From Quadrisphaera sp. INWT6 (GTDB taxonomy: Bacteria > Actinomycetota > Actinomycetes > Actinomycetales > Quadrisphaeraceae): a stretch of DNA of 64,000 nucleotides. The stretch lies in the NCBI RefSeq assembly GCF_015390235.1, contig NZ_VUOH01000004.1:310001-374000 (forward strand), in the 5' to 3' direction. A model generated the notes under the pieces. That model saw only the letters and a list, made by a program, of their open reading frames with translations. It did not search any database and had not been told where the DNA came from. Every line of letters begins with the position of its first letter. Position 1 is the first letter of the stretch. Of this stretch, positions 55,243 to 62,044 are shown in pieces. The position numbers and the translations under genes were made by a program.

Positions 55243-56646
55243 TCAGCGCCTCGCAGCGAGCAGGGCGCCGGTGAGGGCGCCGATGAGGGCGCCGATGAGG
55301 GCGTCGTCGTGGGGGAGGACCGCGCGCAGGTCGACCAGGCAGCGGCCGCCCTCGACGCGGGTGAGCACGGGGACGGCCTCGGGCTGCCCGGTGCGGCGCA
55401 GGGGCTCGGCGAAGGCCTCCGGCAGGGACAGGGCCACCGAGGGCAGGACGACGCCGGGGGCCCCGCCGCCACCGACCACGGCCTCGCTGTCGACCACGGC
55501 CACGTCGAGGTCGGGGTCGGCCGTCCGCAGGGCGGCCGCGCAGCGCTGGGCGCGCTCGCGCAGGTGGCCCAGGTCGGCCTCCAGCGCCGCGACGACCGGG
55601 GGAGGTGGACCGGTGAGGGTGGCCTCCAGGGCCGCGAGGGTCAGCTTGTCGACGCGCAGGGCCCGCGCCAGCGGGTGGCGCCGCAGCTGCTCGACGAGGT
55701 CGGCGCGGCCCAGCAGCAGCCCGGCCTGCGGGCCGCCGAGCAGCTTGTCGCCGCTGGCCGTCACGAGGTCGGCACCCGCCCGCAGCGCGGACGCGGCGTC
55801 GGGCTCGTCGGGCAGGTCGCGGCGCGGGGCGAGCAGCCCGGAGCCGGTGTCGACCAGCAGCGGGACGCGGCCACCCGGAGCCGACCTGCACACCCGCGCG
55901 AGGTCGGCCGTGCCGGGGGCGGCGGTGAACCCCTCCACGCGGAAGTTCGACGGGTGCACCTTGAGCACGAGCCCCACCCGGCGGCCCTCGCGCTCGGCGG
56001 CCTCGAAGGCCGCGGCGACGTCGGCGGCGGTGGTGCGGTTGGTGGTGCCCACCTCCCGCAGCCGCGCCCCGGTGGAGGCCACCAGCTCGTGCAGGCGGAA
56101 CCCGTCGCCGACCTCGACCATCTCTCCGCGGCTCATGACGACGTCGCGGTCGAGCCCGCCCCCGGCCAGCGCCGTGCACGCCAGCACCAGCGCCGCGGCA
56201 CCGTTGTTGACGACGTGCACGGCCCCGGCGTCGGGGACCGCCGCGGCCAGCGCCGCCGTCGCCCCGCGGCCCCGGCGCGCACGACGGCCGGTGGCGAGGT
56301 CGAGCTCGACGTCGGTGGTTCCCGCGGCGTCGGCCACGGCCCGCACCGCGGCCGCCGACAGGGGCGCCCTGCCGAGGTTGGTGTGCAGCAGCACCCCCGT
56401 CGCGTTCACCACGGGGCGCAGCGAGGAGGCGGTGGGCGGCAGGTCGGCGAGGACGGCGGCGACCACGGCGTCGAGGTCAGGGGCCAGGGCCCCCTCCCGG
56501 ACGCGCTGCTGCGCCCTGCCGACGGCGTCCCGCACCAGCCGGCGGCCCAGGCGCTCGCGCGCGCCGGCCAGGTCGGGGGAGTCGAGCACGGCGTCGGTGC
56601 GGGGCACGGCCCTCCTCGCGTCCGCGGGGGTACCGGTGCCTGTCAC
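55243..56646 (-). CDS. selA: L-seryl-tRNA(Sec) selenium transferase SelA
   Basis: A 467-residue PLP enzyme that converts seryl-tRNA(Sec) to selenocysteyl-tRNA(Sec) with selenophosphate. The PLP lysine is Lys301 in VTASGDKLLGGPQAG; VNATGVLLHTNLGRAPL near residue 82 and the Ser/Asn-rich cofactor pocket are conserved. The C-terminus has a repetitive ALIGALIGALTGALL stretch. TACGCT (complement at 56653-56658) is 6 nt upstream of the GTG at 56646, favouring this start over an internal GTG near residue 14. First gene of the selA-selB unit. Confidence 0.92.
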   Translation of the reverse strand: MTGTGTPADARRAVPRTDAVLDSPDLAGARERLGRRLVRDAVGRAQQRVREGALAPDLDAVVAAVLADLPPTASSLRPVVNATGVLLHTNLGRAPLSAAAVRAVADAAGTTDVELDLATGRRARRGRGATAALAAAVPDAGAVHVVNNGAAALVLACTALAGGGLDRDVVMSRGEMVEVGDGFRLHELVASTGARLREVGTTNRTTAADVAAAFEAAEREGRRVGLVLKVHPSNFRVEGFTAAPGTADLARVCRSAPGGRVPLLVDTGSGLLAPRRDLPDEPDAASALRAGADLVTASGDKLLGGPQAGLLLGRADLVEQLRRHPLARALRVDKLTLAALEATLTGPPPPVVAALEADLGHLRERAQRCAAALRTADPDLDVAVVDSEAVVGGGGAPGVVLPSVALSLPEAFAEPLRRTGQPEAVPVLTRVEGGRCLVDLRAVLPHDDALIGALIGALTGALLAARR

Positions 56647-56708
56647 CCGTCCAGCGTAGGAACGCGTGTGCGATCACGCCCGCCCTGCCGCATGGACGAC
56701 CATGGGGC

Positions 56709-57359
56709 GTGCCCGGCTCCACGCTCCTGCTCGTGCTCGACCTCGTCGGCGTGCTCGCCTTCGCCGTCGACGGCGCCCTCACCGCCTCGCGCACCGCGCG
56801 CCTGGACGTGGTCGGCGTCATCACCCTCGGCGTCATCACCGCCCTGGGCGGCGGCATCATGCGCGACCTGCTCATCGGCAGGGTCCCCCCGGCCACCTTC
56901 TCCGACTGGCGCTACCTCGCCGTCGCCGCCACCGGCGGGGTGCTCGTGTGCCTGTTCGGCCACCGCATGGGACGCCGCCGCGTGGCCCGCTCCCTCACCG
57001 TGCTCGACGCCGCCGGCCTGTCCCTGTTCGCCGTGACCGGAGCCGGCACCGCGCTCGCGGCCGGCCTGGGCCCGGTGCAGGCGATCCTGCTGGGGGGTCT
57101 GACGGCCATCGGCGGCGGCACGCTGCGCGACGTGCTGACCGGCCGCACGCCGCAGGTGCTGAGCTCGGGCCTGTACGCGGTGCCCGCGCTGCTGGGGGCG
57201 GCCGTCGTCGTCCTGAGCGCCCAGGTCACGCACACCGACGTGGTGGGCATCGGGTCGGTGTGGGCCGTGGTCGCGGCCGGGCTGTGCTTCGCGCTGCGCA
57301 TGGTGGGCGTGGTCCGCAGGATCGACCTCCCGGGGCCGCGGCAGCCCCCCGTGGCCTGA
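56709..57359 (+). CDS. UPF0126/TRIC-family membrane protein
   Basis: A 216-residue protein with seven predicted transmembrane helices. Two repeats carry the UPF0126 hallmark: LGVITALGGGIMRDLLIGRVPP and LGGLTAIGGGTLRDVLTGRTP. Prokaryotic TRIC channels conduct monovalent cations; other members have been proposed as glycine transporters. The start GTG 56709 has no clear ribosome binding site. It is divergent from selA and separates the selA-selB pair from the selC-selD pair; a role in selenium metabolism is not implied by its sequence. Confidence 0.85.
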   Translation: MPGSTLLLVLDLVGVLAFAVDGALTASRTARLDVVGVITLGVITALGGGIMRDLLIGRVPPATFSDWRYLAVAATGGVLVCLFGHRMGRRRVARSLTVLDAAGLSLFAVTGAGTALAAGLGPVQAILLGGLTAIGGGTLRDVLTGRTPQVLSSGLYAVPALLGAAVVVLSAQVTHTDVVGIGSVWAVVAAGLCFALRMVGVVRRIDLPGPRQPPVA

Positions 57360-57363
57360 CCCG

Positions 57364-58050
57364 TCAGGTCGAGGTGGCGGCGGTCATGGCCGGCACCATC
57401 ACGGCGACCATCACCGCCGTGTCCACGGCCTCCAGGGCGCGCTTCACGCTCCCGGCGATCCGGTCGTCGGCCGCGACGGCCCTGCCGGCGTCCTGCAGCT
57501 GCCGCCGGTCCAGGCCGACCTGGGCGGGGTCGACCACCTTCGGCAGCACCCCGCTCACGCTGAGCAGCGCCACGAGGGCGGCGGTGCGCTCGTCGTCGGC
57601 GCGGCCGCCGCGCAGGGCCGAGTGCACGCGGTCGCGCACGGAGCGTTCGGCGCTCGGGTCGGCCGCGGGGTGGGTGGTCCTGTCGAAGATCCGCCACACC
57701 TTCTCCTCCCGGCGCTCCAGCGCGCCGGCGGCCACGAGCCGGGAGACGAGCTCGTCCTCCAGGCCCTTGGCCAGGTGGGGGAGGAGGGCGTCAGCCCGCG
57801 AGGGCTTGCGGTCACCGGCGCGGCGCAGGGCCTCGTCGAGCACGGGGTCACCGGTGGGCGAGGAGTCGACGACGACGAGCTTCGCCTTCTTCGGGTCGGC
57901 GTCGGCGCTCTCGGGGGCGACGCGCCCGAGCAGCACCAGCTCGGTGAGCACCGCACCGGCGAGCGCGGGGCCGCGGTGGCTGCCGTCGAGCAGCCAGGTC
58001 CCCCTCGCGTCGTCGAGCAGCAGCAGTGCGAGGTCCTCGGCGATGAGCAC
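57364..58050 (-). CDS. GPP34/GOLPH3-family protein
   Basis: A 228-residue helical protein of the GPP34 family: LIAEDLALLLLDDARGTWL at the start, then LAGAVLTELVLLGRV and LVVVDSSPTGDPVLDEAL. Eukaryotic GOLPH3 binds phosphatidylinositol 4-phosphate; the role of actinobacterial members is unknown. TAGTTT (complement at 58057-58062) lies 6 nt before GTG 58050. It converges on the UPF0126 gene with a 4-bp gap and lies downstream of selC in the same direction. Confidence 0.83.
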   Translation of the reverse strand: MLIAEDLALLLLDDARGTWLLDGSHRGPALAGAVLTELVLLGRVAPESADADPKKAKLVVVDSSPTGDPVLDEALRRAGDRKPSRADALLPHLAKGLEDELVSRLVAAGALERREEKVWRIFDRTTHPAADPSAERSVRDRVHSALRGGRADDERTAALVALLSVSGVLPKVVDPAQVGLDRRQLQDAGRAVAADDRIAGSVKRALEAVDTAVMVAVMVPAMTAATST

Positions 58051-58074
58051 CTGGGGAAACTACCGTCTGGCAGC

Positions 58075-58170
58075 TGGCGGAGGTGGACGGGAATCGAACC
58101 CGCCAAGCCGAGGTGCTCGGCTTCGTCGGCTTTGAAGGCCGCGGGGACCACCAGGAGCCCTGACACCTCC
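58075..58170 (-). tRNA. selC: tRNA-Sec (anticodon UCA)
   Basis: A 96-nt tRNA including an encoded CCA (58075-58077). The acceptor starts GGAGGTG at 58170 and ends CACCTCC plus discriminator G at 58078. The anticodon TCA is at 58133-58135 in CTTCAAAG. The long variable arm forms an AAGCCGAG/CTCGGCTT stem and the T arm has GGTTCGATTCCC (58088-58099 region). Length, anticodon and long extra arm identify tRNA-Sec. It is divergent from selD. Confidence 0.93.
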
Positions 58171-58185
58171 CCGTCGCTGCCCCAC

Positions 58186-58216
58186 CAGGCTAGGTGCCCC
58201 GAGCACACCTAGCCTG
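58186..58216. promoter_or_regulatory. Mirror-image divergent promoters for selC and selD
   Basis: CAGGCTAGGTG (58186-58196) and CACCTAGCCTG (58206-58216) are perfect inverted copies around 9 nt. Each contains a TAGCCT -10 facing outward: the plus-strand copy at 58210-58215 is 6 nt before the selD ATG, and the minus-strand copy (58187-58192) points at tRNA-Sec, about 17 nt from its 5' end. One factor could regulate both. Confidence 0.65.
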
Positions 58217-58221
58217 CCGGG

Positions 58222-59244
58222 ATGAGCACCACCCCCCTGTCCACGCGCCGGCTGACCAGCTACGCCCACGGCGGGGGGTGCGCCTGCAAGATCCCGCCGG
58301 GCGAGCTCGAGGCGGTGGTGGCGGGCCTGGCCGGCGGGCAGCCGACCGCCCCCGCGGTCGACGGCGCGTCGCTGCTGGTGGGCCTGGACGACGGCGACGA
58401 CGCCGCCGTCGTCGTCCTGCCCGACGGCAGTGCCGTCGTGTCGACGACGGACTTCTTCACGCCGGTCGTCGACGACGCCTACGACTGGGGGCGCATCGCC
58501 GCCACCAACGCGCTCTCCGACGTGTACGCGATGGGCGGGGAGCCGCTGGTGGCGCTCAACCTCCTGTGCTGGCCGCGCGACCAGCTGCCGGCCGAGCTCG
58601 CGGCCGAGGTGCTGCGCGGCGGGCTCGACGCCGCCCGCGGCGCCGGGTGCTTCGTGGCCGGGGGCCACTCCGTGGACGACCCGGAGCCCAAGTACGGCAT
58701 GGCCGTGACCGGTCGGGTCGACCCGGCGCGCCTCCTGCGCAACGACTCGGGGGAGGCGGGCCGCCCGCTCACCCTCACCAAGCCCCTCGGGCTGGGGGTC
58801 CTCAACAACCGGCACAAGGCGACGGGTGAGGTGTTCGAGGAGGCGGTCGCGGTGATGACGCGGCTCAACCGCGACGCCTCCCGCGCCGCGCTGGCCGGCG
58901 GGGCGCGGTGCGCCACCGACGTCACCGGCTTCGGGCTGCTCGGCCACCTCTACAAGCTGGCGCGCGCCTCGGGCGTGACGGCCGTCGTGGACGCCGCCGC
59001 GGTGCCGTACCTCGCGGGGACCCGTGAGTCGCTGGCGGACGGGTTCCTGCCCGGCGGCTCGCGGCGCAACCTCGACTGGGTCGCGCCGCACCTGTCCGCC
59101 GGCCCGGGGGTGGACGACGACGAGCTGCTGCTGCTCGCCGACGCGCAGACCTCCGGTGGGCTGCTCGTGGCCGGCGAGGTGCCGGGCTCACCCGTCGTCG
59201 GGGAGCTCGTGCCGCGCGGGGAGCACGTGGTCGTCATCAGGTAG
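58222..59244 (+). CDS. selD: Selenide, water dikinase SelD
   Basis: A 340-residue enzyme that makes selenophosphate from selenide and ATP, the selenium donor for SelA. The glycine-rich active-site loop is SYAHGGGCACKIPP: Cys20, Cys22 and Lys23 align with Cys17, Cys19 and Lys20 of E. coli SelD, so this copy uses cysteine rather than selenocysteine. ATG-binding aspartates follow in VSTTDFFTPVVDD. The C-terminal part (CATDVTGFGLLGHLYKLARASG ... DAQTSGGLLV) is standard. ATG 58222 with TAGCCT 6 nt upstream implies a leaderless mRNA. A perfect hairpin follows the stop. Confidence 0.92.
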   Translation: MSTTPLSTRRLTSYAHGGGCACKIPPGELEAVVAGLAGGQPTAPAVDGASLLVGLDDGDDAAVVVLPDGSAVVSTTDFFTPVVDDAYDWGRIAATNALSDVYAMGGEPLVALNLLCWPRDQLPAELAAEVLRGGLDAARGAGCFVAGGHSVDDPEPKYGMAVTGRVDPARLLRNDSGEAGRPLTLTKPLGLGVLNNRHKATGEVFEEAVAVMTRLNRDASRAALAGGARCATDVTGFGLLGHLYKLARASGVTAVVDAAAVPYLAGTRESLADGFLPGGSRRNLDWVAPHLSAGPGVDDDELLLLADAQTSGGLLVAGEVPGSPVVGELVPRGEHVVVIR

Positions 59245-59251
59245 CCCCCGA

Positions 59252-59306
59252 CCGTGATCATGGGCGTCCGCCACCTGCCGGGGGTGGCGGACGCCCATGA
59301 TCACGG
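59252..59306. terminator. Perfect 24-bp hairpin between convergent genes
   Basis: Bases 59252-59275 are the exact reverse complement of 59283-59306, with a 7-nt loop TGCCGGG. It starts 8 bp after the selD stop and ends 11 bp before the stop of the minus-strand gene at 59318. There is no T-run on either side. It probably ends both transcripts. Confidence 0.8.
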
Positions 59307-59317
59307 ACGGGACGAGG

Positions 59318-59863
59318 TCAGGGGCGACGGGCGCCCGTCACCCCGGGCAGCACCTCGGAGGCGCGCTGCTGCTCACCGGCGAAGGAGCTGATGACCACGA
59401 GCGTGCCCGTGAGGGCCGGGATGACCCACTGCATGAGGTCGAGCTTGCCCTGCGCGGCGGTGACCTCTGCGGGGGTGTTCTTCGACGACTTGGTGCCGCC
59501 CTTGACGCGCGGGTCACCGGCGTCGTCGATCACCTTGCCCAGCGCCCGCGAGTACGCGGTGGCGCCCAGCGCGGCGATGGTGACGACCGTCTTGACGCTC
59601 GACATGGTCTTCACGCCGGGCTGCGCGGCCACGCGGCCGGCGTTGCCGGCGAGCTGGCCGACCGAGCCGACGAGGTGCGCGCCGATGGCGACGGCGTTCA
59701 CCGGCGTCCACCGGTTCCAGCCGGCGTTGGTGACGCGGCCGGCGTCCTTCTCGTCGGCCTCGCCGGCCGCGGCGTTCAGGGCCACGGCGTTGGCCAGGGT
59801 GCCGCCGAACCAGGCGGCCAGGCCGACGTCGTGCAGGGAGCGGGAGAACGTGTTGCGAGCCAC
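59318..59863 (-). CDS. Hypothetical membrane protein downstream of the formate dehydrogenase
   Basis: A 181-residue protein with about four hydrophobic segments (HDVGLAAWFGGTLANAVAL; AVAIGAHLVGSVGQLAG; VVTIAALGATAYSRAL; WVIPALTGTLVVISSFAG). Not recognised as a named family. GTG 59863 has GGAGG upstream in mRNA sense. It follows the NrfD-like subunit gene by 73 bp and is probably the last gene of the formate dehydrogenase operon, so a role in quinone or membrane assembly is conceivable but unsupported. Confidence 0.7.
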   Translation of the reverse strand: MARNTFSRSLHDVGLAAWFGGTLANAVALNAAAGEADEKDAGRVTNAGWNRWTPVNAVAIGAHLVGSVGQLAGNAGRVAAQPGVKTMSSVKTVVTIAALGATAYSRALGKVIDDAGDPRVKGGTKSSKNTPAEVTAAQGKLDLMQWVIPALTGTLVVISSFAGEQQRASEVLPGVTGARRP

Positions 59864-59936
59864 AGGAGACCTCCGTGGTGAGAACCGGTCAGGTGTTCTC
59901 CGGCTCCGTACCCCGGGTTTCCATGACCACTACTCG

Positions 59937-61061
59937 CTAGGGCGCCGTCTTCGGGGCGAGGTGCGGGTCGGCCTCGCGGCCCTCGCGGCGGGCGTCCAGG
60001 CGCTCGCGCTGGGGCACCACCGTGTACTTCGGGTCGCGGGCGGAGATCATCCCCGCCTCGTAGACGCCGAACCTCGTCAGCGCGGCACCGGCGTTGAGCA
60101 GCGCCCCGCCGACCACCGACACGACCTTGCGCGCCCGCTGCGCCTTCGCCGTCCTCGGCCACACCGGCAGGTCGCTCGCCAGCGCTCCGGCGGCCCCGCC
60201 GGCCATCGCGACGCGGCTCAGCCGCAGCAGCACCCCGGCGCGACCGGTGCGGTACGCCTCCCCGATCATCCCGATCCGGTGCTCCATGCGGTGGCTCAGC
60301 ACCAGCTCCGCCACCGCACCCAGCGCCCCCATGCGCCGCGCGGGACCGGCCTCGGCCAGCGGCGCGGCCACCATCCCGATCCCCCCGGCGCTCGCGGCGC
60401 CGGAGGCGGCGAAGACGAAGGGGAGCTCCGGGTACACCGAGTGCCACGCGGGCACGGCGGTGTCGGCGATGAGGACGGCGGTGTACGTGGCCAGCGGCGG
60501 CCCGAAGACCGCCGAGCCGACGCCGCCGACGCGCCCGGCCACCGGCAGCACCACCTCGGCGAGGTGCCCGATCCTCGCCCCGGCGACCTTCCGCACGAGC
60601 GGCAGCACGACGCCGGACAGCTCGTGCACCGCCGCGAGCCCCGCCCCGGTGGAGAAGGGCATGAGGATCCACGAGCCCACGCTCAGCGGCGAGGTCCACT
60701 TCACGACGCGCAGCATGTTGAGGAAGCGCGTGGGCACGCCCAGGTCGTCGATGAGCAGGACGACGGAGACGATCGAGCCGCCCGACGCGGCCAGCCGCCC
60801 GACCTTGGCCAGCGCCGGCCGCCCGGTCGCGTCGGCCAGCGCGCCCATCACGGACGCGGCGCCGCTCATGCCGCCGAGGTACAGGTAGCCCGGCACCTGG
60901 GGCACCTCCCACACCGGGGTGTGGATGACCTGGCGCCCGTAGTACGACTGGAACTCCGCGTCGGGGACGACGACGGACTCGGCGCCCCGGCGGCGACGGC
61001 GTCCGGGGGCGCCCTGCTCGCTGGGCCGCTCGGCCCCCTGGCCGCCGTCGGCGACGCTCAC
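59937..61061 (-). CDS. NrfD/PsrC-type membrane subunit of formate dehydrogenase
   Basis: A 374-residue integral membrane protein with eight or nine helices of the NrfD/polysulfide reductase C family, which passes electrons between an iron-sulfur subunit and the quinone pool without haem. TPVWEVPQVPGYLYLGGMSGA at about residue 50, GSWILMPFSTGAGLAAVHE and PLATYTAVLIADTAVPAWH are typical. GTG 61061 overlaps the FdhB stop (GTGA). With the two genes upstream it forms a three-subunit, quinone-linked formate dehydrogenase, differing from E. coli FDH-N, whose membrane subunit is a cytochrome b. Confidence 0.86.
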   Translation of the reverse strand: MSVADGGQGAERPSEQGAPGRRRRRGAESVVVPDAEFQSYYGRQVIHTPVWEVPQVPGYLYLGGMSGAASVMGALADATGRPALAKVGRLAASGGSIVSVVLLIDDLGVPTRFLNMLRVVKWTSPLSVGSWILMPFSTGAGLAAVHELSGVVLPLVRKVAGARIGHLAEVVLPVAGRVGGVGSAVFGPPLATYTAVLIADTAVPAWHSVYPELPFVFAASGAASAGGIGMVAAPLAEAGPARRMGALGAVAELVLSHRMEHRIGMIGEAYRTGRAGVLLRLSRVAMAGGAAGALASDLPVWPRTAKAQRARKVVSVVGGALLNAGAALTRFGVYEAGMISARDPKYTVVPQRERLDARREGREADPHLAPKTAP

Positions 61062-62044
61062 GGCCGGCGTCCGAGGAAGGCCGTCCCGACGACGGCGAAC
61101 AGCGCGCCCGCCGCCACCGCCGCGTGGCGCCACATCGAGGGGAGCGCCTTCGTCGTCACCACCGGGTCCGGCGGGAGGCCGTAGACCTCGGGGTCGTCGA
61201 GGAGCAGGAAGAACGCCCCGTCGCCGCCCACGCCGTCGTCGGGGTCCCGGCCGTACAGCTGCGCCTTCGGCTCGCCCTTCGCCTGCAGCTCCGCCAGGCG
61301 CGCATCGGCGCGCTCGCGCAGCTCGTCGAGGGGGCCGTACTGGATCGACTCGGTGGGGCAGGCCGTCGCGCAGGCAGGCTGCTTGTCAGCGCCGATCCGG
61401 TCGTAGCAGAGCGTGCACTTGTGGGCCTTGCCCGTCGACTCGCGCTTGCCGATGACGCCGTAGGGGCACGCCGAGACGCAGTAGCCGCAGCCGTTGCAGA
61501 CGTCGTCCTGGACGACGACGGTGCCGAACTCCGTGCGGAACAGCGCCCCCGTCGGGCAGACGTCGAGGCAGGCGGCGTGCGTGCAGTGCTTGCAGACGTC
61601 GGAGCTCATGAGCCACCGGACGCCCTCGATGGACCCCGACGGACCCTGCTCCCCAGCGCTCTCGTGCGGGGGGCGCGTGACCTCGGGCTCGAGGAAGCCC
61701 TCGGGGCGGATGCTGGGCATGCCGAGGGACACGGTGGGCCGCTCGGGGTCCGGAGCGTTCTGGGGCTCGCTCGCCGCGGGCGCGGCCTGCTCGATGAACG
61801 CGACGTGCCGCCAGGTGCTCGCCCCGAGCATCGAGGAGTTGTCGTACGACCACCCCGTGAGGTCCATCTCGCCGGTGGCGGGGACCTCGTTCCACTCCTT
61901 GCAGGCGACCTCGCAGGCCTTGCAGCCGATGCACACCGAGGTGTCGGTGAAGAACCCCATGCGGGGCGGGTGGTCCTCGCCGTAGCCGGAGTGCGACGCC
62001 GGGTCGTACGCCGGCCCCGTCGAGCGGGGGGTGGTGCTGGTCAT
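61058..62044 (-). CDS. Formate dehydrogenase iron-sulfur subunit
   Basis: A 328-residue electron-transfer subunit with four [4Fe-4S] motifs: CIGCKACEVACKEWN, CKHCTHAACLDVCPTG, CNGCGYCVSACPYG and CTLCYDRIGADKQPACATACP. The C-terminus (WRHAAVAAGALFAVVGTAFLG) is a membrane anchor. It carries electrons from the molybdopterin subunit to the NrfD-like subunit. ATG 62044 overlaps the stop of the catalytic subunit (ATGA) once that gene's frame is repaired. Confidence 0.92.
   Translation of the reverse strand: MTSTTPRSTGPAYDPASHSGYGEDHPPRMGFFTDTSVCIGCKACEVACKEWNEVPATGEMDLTGWSYDNSSMLGASTWRHVAFIEQAAPAASEPQNAPDPERPTVSLGMPSIRPEGFLEPEVTRPPHESAGEQGPSGSIEGVRWLMSSDVCKHCTHAACLDVCPTGALFRTEFGTVVVQDDVCNGCGYCVSACPYGVIGKRESTGKAHKCTLCYDRIGADKQPACATACPTESIQYGPLDELRERADARLAELQAKGEPKAQLYGRDPDDGVGGDGAFFLLLDDPEVYGLPPDPVVTTKALPSMWRHAAVAAGALFAVVGTAFLGRRP

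Noticed and set aside
51541-57036. Open frame of 1831 codons on the plus strand
   Set aside because: Antisense to a GGDEF gene, selB and selA, which have conserved motifs; the antisense product has no recognisable domain.
61386-62040. Formate dehydrogenase catalytic subunit extending to 61386
   Set aside because: The frame after about 62095 is the out-of-frame image of the iron-sulfur subunit gene; repair of one base gives a stop overlapping the next ATG.
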